From the NCBI GenBank assembly GCA_016711605.1, contig JADJSS010000042.1, positions 1-39,810 of the forward strand: DNA of 39,810 bases, written 5' to 3'. The notes beneath the pieces are model-generated. The model searched no databases. It had not been told where the DNA came from and saw only the letters and a program-made list of their open reading frames with translations. The position numbers and the translations under genes were made by a program. Within the stretch, counting starts at the first letter, position 1; every line of letters begins with the position of its first letter. The DNA comes from Saprospirales bacterium (GTDB taxonomy: Bacteria; Bacteroidota; Bacteroidia; Chitinophagales; JADIYW01). This document shows, one piece after another, positions 17,743 to 27,233 of this stretch.

Positions 17743-18564
17743 TTATTTTTTATCAATTAAAATTATCCACAAAAGTGAAATTGCTTCCATTTGCATTACT
17801 TTATCCATTCCAATATTATTTTTTAAAAAGCTGTTTTTTATATCTTCTTCTACTGGATCAATATCTAAAATATTAGTTTCAGGTAAACCGTGTTGTAGAT
17901 AATAATCCATAACTGGTGTCATATCTATATTATTTACTAAAGGATTTTTATTTATTTTTAAAGCTTTTATTGCTGATAATTTATAAAATGACCATGGTTT
18001 ATTTTCAATATAATTCGTAAATAAACTGTTAGATAATTTTTCTTCTAATGCTTTAAGCTGTGCATTTTGAGTTGGATTTAACGTGCTGCCTCTAAATTTT
18101 TTTAAAAAATAAATCGTATTTAGTGTATAATATTCTGACATAAACGGATCATCTAATTTAGATGAAGTTTCTAATCTTTTAAAATAATTATCTGGCAATT
18201 TAAAATTATCGTACAAACTATACATAAGCAGTTTGTATGCTTCTAATGTTTTTGCATTTTCATCGCTAGTAATACAATCTTCCGTAATTTGAAAATTTCT
18301 ATTAAACAATTTTCCATACGGATAGAATTGCTTATAATAGAAATCATTAAAGCGTTTGATTAGAACCGAATCATCTTTTAATAAATTTGGAACATTGTAT
18401 TCATCTCTAATAAATGCTATTTCAATGTAAAGTTGTGGATGATAAAAATATTGTGACGCTGCAATCTTTTTAGAAAGTTTAGTGATAAGAGAATCTACTT
18501 TAGTTTTCTGTGCAAAAGAGGAAAAAGAAATAAATACTAAAAATAATGTAAATAATTTTTTCAT
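17743..18564 (-). CDS. Hypothetical secreted or periplasmic protein
   Basis: The 273-residue protein starts with a standard signal peptide (MKKLFTLFLVFISFSSFAQ). The mature part is mostly helical, charged and tyrosine-rich (for example YFYHPQLYIEIAFIRDEYN and DNYFKRLETSSKLDD). I recognise no domain, metal site or lipobox. It is on the same strand as the giant surface gene, 125 bp upstream of it, but that gap leaves room for a separate promoter, so operon membership is uncertain. A periplasmic or envelope role is inferred from the signal peptide only. Confidence 0.7.
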   Translation of the reverse strand: MKKLFTLFLVFISFSSFAQKTKVDSLITKLSKKIAASQYFYHPQLYIEIAFIRDEYNVPNLLKDDSVLIKRFNDFYYKQFYPYGKLFNRNFQITEDCITSDENAKTLEAYKLLMYSLYDNFKLPDNYFKRLETSSKLDDPFMSEYYTLNTIYFLKKFRGSTLNPTQNAQLKALEEKLSNSLFTNYIENKPWSFYKLSAIKALKINKNPLVNNIDMTPVMDYYLQHGLPETNILDIDPVEEDIKNSFLKNNIGMDKVMQMEAISLLWIILIDKK

Positions 18565-18711
18565 ATGTCTGCGACAAAAATGCTGTATTTTTTTCTAAAA
18601 AAAAAATATTACCACAAAAAAGTATGAAAATTAACTTATCTGCTAATGCTACATATTAAATATTTTTATCAATTATTTTCTAGAAGAAAAAATGGTTTTG
18701 AGAGATAAGTG

Positions 18712-18719
18712 TATATTTG
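18712..18719 (+). promoter_or_regulatory. -7 element (TATATTTG) upstream of the TMTC-like gene
   Basis: TATATTTG fits TAnnTTTG and lies 41 bp before the ATG at 18761. A TTTG lies 11 bp upstream (18697-18700), closer than the usual -33 spacing, so only the -7 box is supported. Confidence 0.4.
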
Positions 18720-18760
18720 TTGCTAAAAATAATTTTTATCAATAGTAACCTGTTTTTTCT

Positions 18761-20665
18761 ATGCAAAAATGGATCAATTTTTTATTAATAATGCTTGCTT
18801 TTGTTTTATATGGCAACTCTATCCAGAATGATTATAATATAGATGATGATTATGTGGTTAGTAATAATACTTTTGTTCAAAAAGGAATTGTTGGTATTCC
18901 TGAAATTTTAACGCATCCTTATGCAGTTCGTGGAAATACGGTATTAGATTACCGACCTGTTGTTTTAATTTCATATGCTTTAGAATATCAATTTTTCAAG
19001 GATAATCCTCATGTGAGTCATTTTTTTAATATTTTGTTATATGCACTTTGTTTGATAGTGATTTATAATTTTCTCGTAACTGTTTTAAAATTAAATACCA
19101 TTCATGAATTTTTACCTTTAAGTATAATACTCTTTTTTGCGGTTCATCCAATACATACAGAAGTAGTGAATTCAATAAAAAACAGAGATGAATTATTGGT
19201 GTTGTTATTTGGTGTTTTATTTTTGAAATATGCGACTCAATTTTTGATAGAAAACCATTCGTCTAAAAAGACAATCTTCTTATCTATTTTATTTTTGGTA
19301 CTATGTATATTTTCAAAAATAATTGGTGTTATCTATTTTCCAATTTTAGTTTTAATTGCTCTGTTTTATAAAACTAAACCTTGGAAAAAAAGCAATTATT
19401 TCTTTCTTATTAGTTGCTTTGTTTTGATAATTTTTGTCTTCTTAAAAGTAATGGCTGGTGTAAAAAGAGAAACTTACATTTTTGAAAATCCATTAATAGA
19501 TGAATCGAATAAATTAGTCTATTTAGCAACCGTGTTTAAAATATTAATCTATAACATAAAAATGTTGATTGCACCGTTTCCATTACGTTTTTATTATGGA
19601 TATAATTTATTTCCAACAAAAGCAATTACAGAGCCAACAGTATTGTTTTCTATCATCACAACCCTACTCATGTTGATATTTGGAATCAAACTCTTTATAA
19701 AAAAGAACATAGTTGGTTTATTTATTTTGTGCTATTTTGTAAGTATTTCTTTATATGCAAATTTTCCAATTCCGTACACAGGTATGTTTTCAGAAAGAAC
19801 ATTACTGTTAGGTAGTTTATGGTTTATTGGCATACCTTTTATACTTGGATTTCAATTTATACAACAGAAAAAATTAGACTTAAGTAATGGCATTTTTTTA
19901 AAAATAATTGTAACCAGTATCTTTATTTTTTTTAGTATTTATTCAGTACAAACGATACGTAGAAATCTCAATTGGAAAAATCATCAAACGTTGATGTCTC
20001 ACGATATTGAATCGCTTGAAAATTCTGTTACTGCAAATTATATTTATGCAAACAGATTAAATATTGAAAGTAATTTAACCACAGATACTTTTTACTCACA
20101 AACGCTTAAAAGATCAGCTATTAATTATTACAAACAATCCATAAAATTATTTCCATTTTATGCAGATTTTCATTACAAAATTGCATCTATCTATCAAAAT
20201 AATTTTAATGATATTGTAAATGCAGAAAAATATTACAGAAACTGCTTAAGAATTGATTCAACAAATTTTGCTGCAAATTATAGTTTAGGTTTAATAAATT
20301 TCAACAACAAAAATTTCACAACTAGCAATTCTTACTTTTCAAAAGCATATCAAAAAATGCCTACAGATTCACTTACTTTATTTTATTTTGCACAAAGTGC
20401 TGATGCCATTGGAAACTTAGAATTAAGCTATAAATTAAATAAAGAATTACTAGATTTATATCCTACGCTCACGTATCCGTATATGAATTTGGGTGTGTAT
20501 TATTCTAAAAAATTAAAAGATGATACAGCTGTTATTTATTTTGAAAAAGCAATTGAACTTGGCGAACGAAATCCACAATTATTAAATCAATTAGCGATTT
20601 ATTACAACAGGAAAAATGATAATGCAAAAGCTAAATTCTTTTTAGATTTGATAAATACCAAATAA
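18761..20665 (+). CDS. TMTC-like polytopic membrane glycosyltransferase with C-terminal TPR repeats
   Basis: The 634-residue protein has an N-terminal helix, then an extra-cytoplasmic loop with the acidic motif YNIDDDYVVSNN (residues about 25-36) and DYRPVV, followed by roughly ten membrane helices to about residue 395. The C-terminal 220 residues are soluble TPR-type helical pairs (INYYKQSIKLFPFYADFHYK; AEKYYRNCLRIDSTNFAANY; AVIYFEKAIELGERNPQLLN). This is the layout of TMTC/DUF1736 proteins, GT-C enzymes that in eukaryotes O-mannosylate cadherins. Transfer of a sugar from a polyprenyl-phosphate donor outside the membrane is inferred. It opens the glycosylation island and converges on the first GT-C paralogue with a 4-bp gap. 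Confidence 0.8.
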   Translation: MQKWINFLLIMLAFVLYGNSIQNDYNIDDDYVVSNNTFVQKGIVGIPEILTHPYAVRGNTVLDYRPVVLISYALEYQFFKDNPHVSHFFNILLYALCLIVIYNFLVTVLKLNTIHEFLPLSIILFFAVHPIHTEVVNSIKNRDELLVLLFGVLFLKYATQFLIENHSSKKTIFLSILFLVLCIFSKIIGVIYFPILVLIALFYKTKPWKKSNYFFLISCFVLIIFVFLKVMAGVKRETYIFENPLIDESNKLVYLATVFKILIYNIKMLIAPFPLRFYYGYNLFPTKAITEPTVLFSIITTLLMLIFGIKLFIKKNIVGLFILCYFVSISLYANFPIPYTGMFSERTLLLGSLWFIGIPFILGFQFIQQKKLDLSNGIFLKIIVTSIFIFFSIYSVQTIRRNLNWKNHQTLMSHDIESLENSVTANYIYANRLNIESNLTTDTFYSQTLKRSAINYYKQSIKLFPFYADFHYKIASIYQNNFNDIVNAEKYYRNCLRIDSTNFAANYSLGLINFNNKNFTTSNSYFSKAYQKMPTDSLTLFYFAQSADAIGNLELSYKLNKELLDLYPTLTYPYMNLGVYYSKKLKDDTAVIYFEKAIELGERNPQLLNQLAIYYNRKNDNAKAKFFLDLINTK

Positions 20666-20669
20666 ATTT

Positions 20670-22118
20670 TTACTTTATAAATTCATACAATATTGTAGAA
20701 TCAAATTTTTGCTTTAGTTTATAATTAAGGTAAAATTCTTTCACTACTTCATTCACTTCTTTCTTGTCGTACGTTAGGATATACTTTACATTTCCAATTA
20801 AAAATTCTTCATCAAATTGTGTGCTCTTATTAAGCATTAATTTTGATGTTGTATGAATACCTAAGAGTGAATAAATATGGCGATCTAAATGGTATTCGTG
20901 TCCATAAATAATATTTAAGTCTGCATAAAAAATTCCTAGTTGTAATTGTGGTGTAAATATTGAAGCATGGCTCTCTATATATGGCAAAATCTGTTTCTTT
21001 TTTACACTAAACTCATGATATTCAATTTTGTATTTTTTTTCTTTTGATGGAAAATATCTATAATTTTTTATTCTCAAATTTGACCCAAAAAAAACAGCAA
21101 AATAAATTATTAAAAGCAATCTAAACTGGTACTTATACTTATTGAAAATTAAAAATAATGCATACATCAAAAGTATCGAAGATTCGTAAGTATAATTTAA
21201 AAAACTACCAGGTCGAAACAGGAAAAATGTAGTCATACAAAATGAAAACAATGCTGCAATGATGAGTAATTTCAACTGCATTTCATTTTCATTTCTTATT
21301 TTATAAAAAGAGAATAATAATATTGTTAAAACAGGTAAAAATCTTGCACTGTTAAACAGCACAACTAATAAATTGTAGGAAGATTTAATATTTGATATGG
21401 ATTGCAGGTTAAAATTAAAAAGATTGATAAAAGTATATTCTCCAAAAATCATTTTTAAGAAAAATGAAACCAAAAAAAACAAGAAGCATAACATGAATAC
21501 TATAAGAAATGATTTTTTAGTTTTTGAAATTAAAAAATGCATAAAAGAAAACAATAAAATATAAACAAACACATCTTGTTTTGACAAAAATGATAAGCCA
21601 GCAAACAACAATAACAACACCGCATTTCTTATTTTTTTATCGTAAAAAAAGTAATTCAGGTATTGATGTAAAAACAGTAAGAAAAATAAAATTTTCATAC
21701 CATCTGGACGCAAAACAAATGCATGACCTGACATAATTAGTAGGAAAACAAATACAGCTAACAATCGAGTCAATCTATTTGATTGTTGTTTTTTAATAAT
21801 TAAATCAACAACATAAATACTCGCCAGAACACAAACAAAACTTACACTTCTACCAACGATATAAATCTCATGAATGTTCGTTAAATAATCTAGCTGTAAT
21901 AATTTTGTAATAAAAAAAACGATATACAAATACAACGGTGTATATAAAACTGTCGAGTATGGATACGTTGTTGGATTCGAGTAAAATTGTTTTCCAGTTA
22001 ATAATTTTTGGATATAATGTACAAACGTAAACTCAGCACCATCTGCATCTAAATTATAAGAAAACACTAGAATTAATCTAATCACAAGCATGTATGCTAT
22101 TAATAAAATTAACAGCAC
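20670..22118 (-). CDS. GT-C membrane glycosyltransferase, paralogue 1 (ArnT/PMT-like)
   Basis: The 482-residue protein has about ten to twelve membrane helices. Landmarks shared with two other genes here are the first-loop acidic motif LDADGAEF, VGRSVSF, VLRPDG, SKQD, GSFLNYTYES and, near the C-terminus, NIIYGHEYHLDRHIY. Polyprenyl-phosphate-sugar-dependent transferases place a catalytic acidic residue in the first outer loop; the D/E of DADGAE would fit. No in-frame ATG precedes the first helix: 22118 is GTG. Paralogue-like sequence (KYFSLQ) continues upstream to an ATA at 22151-22149, so the true start may be up to 11 codons earlier at a non-standard codon. Its 3' end faces the TMTC-like gene. 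Confidence 0.8.
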   Translation of the reverse strand: MLLILLIAYMLVIRLILVFSYNLDADGAEFTFVHYIQKLLTGKQFYSNPTTYPYSTVLYTPLYLYIVFFITKLLQLDYLTNIHEIYIVGRSVSFVCVLASIYVVDLIIKKQQSNRLTRLLAVFVFLLIMSGHAFVLRPDGMKILFFLLFLHQYLNYFFYDKKIRNAVLLLLFAGLSFLSKQDVFVYILLFSFMHFLISKTKKSFLIVFMLCFLFFLVSFFLKMIFGEYTFINLFNFNLQSISNIKSSYNLLVVLFNSARFLPVLTILLFSFYKIRNENEMQLKLLIIAALFSFCMTTFFLFRPGSFLNYTYESSILLMYALFLIFNKYKYQFRLLLIIYFAVFFGSNLRIKNYRYFPSKEKKYKIEYHEFSVKKKQILPYIESHASIFTPQLQLGIFYADLNIIYGHEYHLDRHIYSLLGIHTTSKLMLNKSTQFDEEFLIGNVKYILTYDKKEVNEVVKEFYLNYKLKQKFDSTILYEFIK

Positions 22119-22264
22119 TTGAAGTGAAAAATATTTAGTTGATTCTTTTATAAAATAAATTAAAACAGATTAGAATTAAAAACTGGAAATAAATGTACAA
22201 CATTTTAAAATTACATTTTTTTGTTGAGTGAATAAATAAATGTAAATTAGGAACGATTATCCAA

Positions 22265-22987
22265 ATGAAACAAAACCAAGAAGAAAATATCGAACTATCT
22301 GTGGTGGTATTATGTTATCATTCAGAATCATTTATAGAAAGTTTTGTTGACCAATTAATCAGAGAAATTGAATCGCTTTCCATTTCATATGAATTAATTT
22401 TGGTAGCTAATTATAATAAAAACTCAACAGATAAAACTCCAGAAATTGTAAAAAATATTGCATCCAATCATCCATATATTAAAGAATTAGCAAAAGAAAA
22501 AGAAGGTGGAATGGGTTGGAACATGCGTTCCGGACTTTCGGCAGCAACTGGCAATTATATTGCTGTAATAGATGGTGATGCACAAATGCCAAGTAGTGAT
22601 ATTCCATTGGTGTATCGATTGATAAAAGCTGGTAATTACGACTTAGTTAAAACCTACCGTGCAAAACGATACGATGGTGTTATTCGAATTATTTTATCTA
22701 AGGTTTATAATATTATTTTTAGCATATTATATGCATCTGAATGGTCGATAAAAGATATTAATTCTAAACCAAAAATCTTCACGAAGCAAGCATATCAAAA
22801 AATGGAATTGCGTTCTAACGATTGGTTTACGGATGCTGAAATTATGATTGAAGCATTAAAATTAAATATGAAAATCTGTGAACTATCCACTGTTTTTTAC
22901 AAAAACGAACGTCGTTCCAGTTTTGTTGGACTTTCTACAGTCTTTGAGTTTATCTATAATCTTTTTTACTACAGATTTAAAAAATAA
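22265..22987 (+). CDS. GT2 glycosyltransferase (dolichyl-phosphate-mannose-synthase-like), copy a
   Basis: The 240-residue protein is a GT-A fold transferase without a membrane tail. It shows LSVVVLCYHSESFIESFVDQ at the start, the donor-binding DGDAQMP (D103-D105) and the acceptor-side GGMGWNMRSGLSAATGNY. C-terminal basic/aromatic residues (KNERRSSFVGLS) end as in polyprenyl-phosphate hexosyltransferases. It probably loads a sugar from a nucleotide donor on polyprenyl phosphate at the cytoplasmic face, providing donor for a GT-C enzyme in this island; the donor sugar is unknown. It diverges from GT-C paralogue 1 and converges on GT2 copy b with a 6-bp gap. Confidence 0.82.
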   Translation: MKQNQEENIELSVVVLCYHSESFIESFVDQLIREIESLSISYELILVANYNKNSTDKTPEIVKNIASNHPYIKELAKEKEGGMGWNMRSGLSAATGNYIAVIDGDAQMPSSDIPLVYRLIKAGNYDLVKTYRAKRYDGVIRIILSKVYNIIFSILYASEWSIKDINSKPKIFTKQAYQKMELRSNDWFTDAEIMIEALKLNMKICELSTVFYKNERRSSFVGLSTVFEFIYNLFYYRFKK

Positions 22988-22993
22988 AAAGTT

Positions 22994-23836
22994 TTAATTT
23001 TTTAATGCTGCCAAAATTTTATGGATGGTAGTTGCTGAATTTTGTTTTATCCAACTGAATAAAACACTTGTAAATACTGTTATTGATACAAAACTTAAAA
23101 TTGTTGTTGATATATCTTTAGTCATAAAGAAAAGAAATGATGCTATCAAGAATGCAAACAATATATTCATGAAAATTGGATTATGTTCGTATGCAATTTC
23201 AAATGCAACTTTGAGTAATTTTTTATAATTATAGGTAGAATAATCATCAGTAATTGAACAATTTTCAATAGAAGTGCCACCAACTAATTGTGTGTTATCA
23301 AAAATCATTACATCTAAATTCCAATAATAGTGTTTATCTAACAGTATTTTGTCGCGCAGTTCTTTAGTAATAATTCTAAAAGTGGAATGCCTCTTTAGAT
23401 TGACAATTTTACTAATTAAAAATTTATATAAAACACTAAAGAACTTTCGAACAGCTGAATTATACATTTCATTTTTATTGTAGAAAAAATAAAAAACATC
23501 AAATTTCTTATAGTCATTCGTTTTACAAATTTCCAAAATATAAGCACTCATATCTTCATCTACACACGCAATAAAATCACCTTTTGCCAAATAATAACCG
23601 CATAATGTTGTAAAATGCTGTCCATAATTTTTATTCAATGCATGTATGCGAATTTCGCTGTATTGCTGACATAAAATCATAAAAGAATCCATTTCTGAAT
23701 TCATATCATGATAATCGATAATAAATAGTACTTCAAATTTTCTATATTTGTGCCGAAGTGCCTCAACAATTTTAGGTAGATGCTCAATTGCATTTTTTGT
23801 TGAACAATAAATAGGTACTACAACAGACAATTCCAT
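22994..23836 (-). CDS. GT2 glycosyltransferase with C-terminal membrane helices (ArnC/GtrB-like), copy b
   Basis: I start at the ATG at 23836 (MELSVVVPIY), which matches the GT2 N-terminus; a start at 23866 would add ten residues and overlap the divergent GNAT gene. The 280-residue protein has NKNYGQHFTTLCGYYLAKGD (about 68-87), the donor motif VDEDM (D93, D95) and two C-terminal membrane segments (FMNILFAFLIASFLFFM; TTILSFVSITVFTSVLF). This is the form of undecaprenyl-phosphate sugar transferases of the ArnC/GtrB group. The gap to the divergent GNAT start is only 14 bp, so the promoter of each gene must sit inside the other or transcription comes from farther away. Confidence 0.8.
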   Translation of the reverse strand: MELSVVVPIYCSTKNAIEHLPKIVEALRHKYRKFEVLFIIDYHDMNSEMDSFMILCQQYSEIRIHALNKNYGQHFTTLCGYYLAKGDFIACVDEDMSAYILEICKTNDYKKFDVFYFFYNKNEMYNSAVRKFFSVLYKFLISKIVNLKRHSTFRIITKELRDKILLDKHYYWNLDVMIFDNTQLVGGTSIENCSITDDYSTYNYKKLLKVAFEIAYEHNPIFMNILFAFLIASFLFFMTKDISTTILSFVSITVFTSVLFSWIKQNSATTIHKILAALKN

Positions 23837-23850
23837 AAACGTGTAAAGAT

Positions 23851-24612
23851 ATGATAGAATATTCAAAACAAGAAAGTGAAATTTTTGGTATTTCGTTTGG
23901 CAGATTAAATATTGAGGAAAATTTTACTGATTGGAATGCATTAAAAGAAGAAGTAGATCAGTCTGAATGTAAGTATATTCGAGTTAAAATAAAAAATCCA
24001 TTAGCTGCGCAATTAGACGAATTATTTGCACTTACACCTAAAGTACATTTACTGGAAATTTTGCGTGTTTACAGAAGTGAAGACTTGCGTGTTACACCAT
24101 TTGAAAACGCACATAGCGATTTGATAAAAGAAAAAGTAAACGAAGATAACAAAGAATTACTCGGACAAATTGTATTGGATACCTATGATGATATTCCGTT
24201 TGGAAATTATACTCCAAAATCTATACAAAAAATATTTTCTAAAGAGAAACAACTAGCTGGTATTATTGAGTATTTTAAAGAATATTATACAGGCAAAGAC
24301 ACAGATAAAGTTGCTTATTTATATCGAAATCAAGAACAAAAAATTGTTGGATGTGTAGTGTCTGATTATTTCAATAATAGTGTTGATGATAATGGCACAT
24401 ACTCATATTATGTTGGAGTTGCACGCGATGAACGCAATAAAGGCATACAATATAAAATTGTAAATTTTATTAAATTTTATGTAGCAGAAAGAGGTTACGC
24501 TTTCTTAGATGGATCTACTCGCCTATCTAATTTATACAGTGCGCGCACGATGGAAAAAATCGGTTGCAAATGCATTCGATATGATTGGATTTATTTGTTA
24601 GAAAAAGAATAA
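23851..24612 (+). CDS. WecD-like GNAT N-acyltransferase, copy a
   Basis: The 253-residue protein has an N-terminal WecD-type half (ESEIFGISFGRLNIEENF, then VKIKNPLA and LLEILRVYRSEDLR). The C-terminal GNAT domain has YYVGVARDERNKGIQYKIVN as the acyl-CoA motif and NLYSARTMEKIGCK as the beta-5/alpha-4 part. In WecD the same architecture acetylates the 4-amino group of a dTDP-6-deoxyhexose; that is the likely chemistry here, acting with the WecE-like aminotransferase of the island. The acyl group need not be acetyl. A homologous longer copy lies at 28977. The stop is 1 bp from the stop of the convergent PhyH-like gene. Confidence 0.8.
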   Translation: MIEYSKQESEIFGISFGRLNIEENFTDWNALKEEVDQSECKYIRVKIKNPLAAQLDELFALTPKVHLLEILRVYRSEDLRVTPFENAHSDLIKEKVNEDNKELLGQIVLDTYDDIPFGNYTPKSIQKIFSKEKQLAGIIEYFKEYYTGKDTDKVAYLYRNQEQKIVGCVVSDYFNNSVDDNGTYSYYVGVARDERNKGIQYKIVNFIKFYVAERGYAFLDGSTRLSNLYSARTMEKIGCKCIRYDWIYLLEKE

Positions 24613-24613
24613 A

Positions 24614-25417
24614 CTACACAAACGGCTGCGTAAACGTGCGCTCTTTTTCATCGCCATAAAACTCTTTAAATGAAGCTGGTGATTGCGATTTAAATCCAAG
24701 TAATTGCTTTAATTTTTCTGATAAAGAATGCTTATCAATGTGCGACATAAATCGTGGAATATCGACGCGCTGTTTCATCCAAGGTTTGCAGAAAACAATC
24801 AACAAACAAGTTCTCCAATCTTGAGAAAAATTAGTACCTGCAGCATGCCAAACTTTTGGATCAAAAAAACAAATGGTTCCTTTTGGAACAATCACTCGTT
24901 GTGCATTTGCATAAAAATAATCATCCGTTGGTTTTTCCTTTATTTTTTGTGATGCAGGCAAAACCCATGTTGCTCCATTTAATTCTGTGTAGTCATCCAT
25001 TGTAATCATGGCAACCATAGATTGATGATAATTCTGAATATATCGTGGTGTATCTACATGTGGTTTATATGCTTTTGTATTGCCACCATTTGGTGGAATG
25101 CAGTTATTAGAATACAAATAAACAATAAACCATTTTTCTAAAATTTGTTCTACAAAATTCAGCAAATCTTCATTATTCAGTACATCTAAAATTTCAGGAT
25201 ATTTATCTGCATAATGTGGTGCGCACAATAAAAATCCATAGTCTCTGTAATTATCAATATTGATGGCATTTTTTTCAACTTCAATCAATTCCAACATAAT
25301 AGATTTTATCTTCGATAAGTACGCTTCATCTAAAGTACTTTTTATAGCAACAAACCCATTAGAATTATAAAAATCTATGCTATTTCCTAATTCTTGATGT
25401 GTGAAAACTGTTGTCAT
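24614..25417 (-). CDS. Phytanoyl-CoA dioxygenase (PhyH) family Fe(II)/2-oxoglutarate oxygenase
   Basis: The 267-residue protein carries the double-stranded beta-helix iron site: H120-V-D122 in KPHVDTPRY, the distal H191 in VWHAAG, and R202 for 2-oxoglutarate in DWRTCLL. Supporting PhyH features are the start FYNSNGFVAIKSTLDEAYL and GATWVLPASQK. It should hydroxylate an aliphatic carbon using O2 and 2-oxoglutarate. Its location among glycosyltransferases and sugar-acyl enzymes suggests a sugar, acyl or lipid-linked substrate, but the family is broad. It converges tightly with GNAT copy a and is divergent from GT-C paralogue 2 across 168 bp. Confidence 0.85.
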   Translation of the reverse strand: MTTVFTHQELGNSIDFYNSNGFVAIKSTLDEAYLSKIKSIMLELIEVEKNAINIDNYRDYGFLLCAPHYADKYPEILDVLNNEDLLNFVEQILEKWFIVYLYSNNCIPPNGGNTKAYKPHVDTPRYIQNYHQSMVAMITMDDYTELNGATWVLPASQKIKEKPTDDYFYANAQRVIVPKGTICFFDPKVWHAAGTNFSQDWRTCLLIVFCKPWMKQRVDIPRFMSHIDKHSLSEKLKQLLGFKSQSPASFKEFYGDEKERTFTQPFV

Positions 25418-25585
25418 CTAGCTTGATAGTTTTTAAAAAATGAAGCTAAAAATAAGCATAATTTTACTCTTTCTCTGAAACTACTTGAAATAAATTTAGT
25501 TTAGAAATAGTAATCGTCACATTGACGAAGTGCTTCAACTCTAAAATATCAAATTTATTTCAGTTGTCATTATCTATTTCAGCAT

Positions 25586-27160
25586 GTGTTTTTAATGCTT
25601 ATATTCACCAAAAAAACGAGCATTTTTATACTTGTTTATAATTTCAAAATTGAAACTTTGAAAAAGAATCGAAACATATTAACTGAACAAACTAAACTCA
25701 CTTTATTTGAAACTGGTTGTGCATTGCTGGCCATATTTTTAATTTCAGTTCGGTTATTTTATATTTTTAGTTACAACACAAATCTAGAAGGCGTTGAATT
25801 TGCATTAGTTCATTTTATTCAGCTTATTTGCTTGAAAGGAAGTCTTTACACAGATGCTGCTCAATTTCCGTTTTTATTGGTAGTTCACGCACCAATGTAT
25901 TATTATTTGATGGCTGCAATCATGAAATTATTTTCGGTTAATGTAGTCGAAAATGTACACACCATGTATATTATTGGCAGATCAATTTCTTTTATATTGT
26001 TATTTGTAAATTATTTTATTTTAGTAAAAATTGTACAACTTTTTATCGTAGATTTTAAGTATAAAATAAGATTGTTTTTAGTATTTATACTTTTTATTCC
26101 AGCACATTTTTATGCTTGCAGACCTGACAGTTTCAAGGTTTTATTTTTTATGTTATTTGTGTATGCAATCATTCAAAACTACAAAACAAACAAAGCAATT
26201 TATGCATTTATTGCATTTTTGTTTTTGCTAATTGGTATCTTATTCAAACAAGATATTATAGTATATGGTTTTTTGTTGTATCTTATTTTATACATTTATA
26301 ACAGAAAAATAAGTTATATAATTTTGCCTATTTTATTGATTGTTACTTTGTGCAGCATGCTATACAGTTGTTTTTATTTTAGTGGTATTAATTTATTTAA
26401 ACAACTATTTCTTTACAATTTACAATACGACAGTGATATCAGAATCAATTTACTTTTAATTGCAGCTCAATATGTAAAAACGATACCAATATTAATTTTT
26501 ACAGTATTAAATTTAAGAAGCAAAAATAAACTCACAATTATTGTTGCCATCGTAAGTTTGCTTTATTTCATTGTATTCAGCGTGTTTATGTTGCGCATTG
26601 GATCTAGTTTTAATTATACTTATGAATCTGTAATTTTCCTATTGATAAATGCATTTATTTACATTGATGAGCACGAAATTAATTTATCTTATCTGAGAAT
26701 GAGTTTGTATATCGGTCTTTTATTTGCTGTAAATCTGTTTATTTTTTATGACATTATTTTATCGAAAAAAGAGGAAAAAAATTACAAAAATGCATACAAC
26801 ACTACTATTTCATCATCCAAAAAAATAAAAGAAATTATCGGCAATGCAGTTGTATTTATTCCTGATATGAAATACTATTTATTTTACGCAACTTCAACTA
26901 TAATTTATGGAGCTGATTGGCACTACGATCGGTATTGCGACATTGCTTTAAATATAAAAATTAATCCAAAGTTTATTCATAATACAATAGTAGATGAATA
27001 TGACAAGCAATTTGAAAATGGAACTGTTCAATACATTTTAATTGAAAACAATACAAAATCAACTGAATTAATAAAGAAATATTATACATCATTCAAGTTA
27101 GAAAAACGAGTAAATAATTTTCTTATCTATAAATTCAGTGAAAAAGTATCAATAAAATAA
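25586..27160 (+). CDS. GT-C membrane glycosyltransferase, paralogue 2
   Basis: This 524-residue polytopic protein is homologous to the proteins at 20670 and 30685. Shared marks are YNTNLEGVEFALVHFIQ in the first loop, YIIGRSISF, CRPDSFK, FKQD, IGSSFNYTYES and TIIYGADWHYDRY near the end. The open frame begins with GTG at 25586; an ATG at 25595 gives MLIFTKKTS, and the alignment with its paralogues only starts about residue 40, so either start leaves an extra N-terminal segment. It lies upstream of the WecE-like gene on the same strand (73-bp gap) and may head a transcript through the AspH-like gene. Confidence 0.78.
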   Translation: MFLMLIFTKKTSIFILVYNFKIETLKKNRNILTEQTKLTLFETGCALLAIFLISVRLFYIFSYNTNLEGVEFALVHFIQLICLKGSLYTDAAQFPFLLVVHAPMYYYLMAAIMKLFSVNVVENVHTMYIIGRSISFILLFVNYFILVKIVQLFIVDFKYKIRLFLVFILFIPAHFYACRPDSFKVLFFMLFVYAIIQNYKTNKAIYAFIAFLFLLIGILFKQDIIVYGFLLYLILYIYNRKISYIILPILLIVTLCSMLYSCFYFSGINLFKQLFLYNLQYDSDIRINLLLIAAQYVKTIPILIFTVLNLRSKNKLTIIVAIVSLLYFIVFSVFMLRIGSSFNYTYESVIFLLINAFIYIDEHEINLSYLRMSLYIGLLFAVNLFIFYDIILSKKEEKNYKNAYNTTISSSKKIKEIIGNAVVFIPDMKYYLFYATSTIIYGADWHYDRYCDIALNIKINPKFIHNTIVDEYDKQFENGTVQYILIENNTKSTELIKKYYTSFKLEKRVNNFLIYKFSEKVSIK

Positions 27161-27233
27161 ATCAGTTTTATAAAGTTAAAAAAAGACATAAATATTGTAT
27201 TTTGTGAAAAATATAGTGCTGTAATTTAAAATA

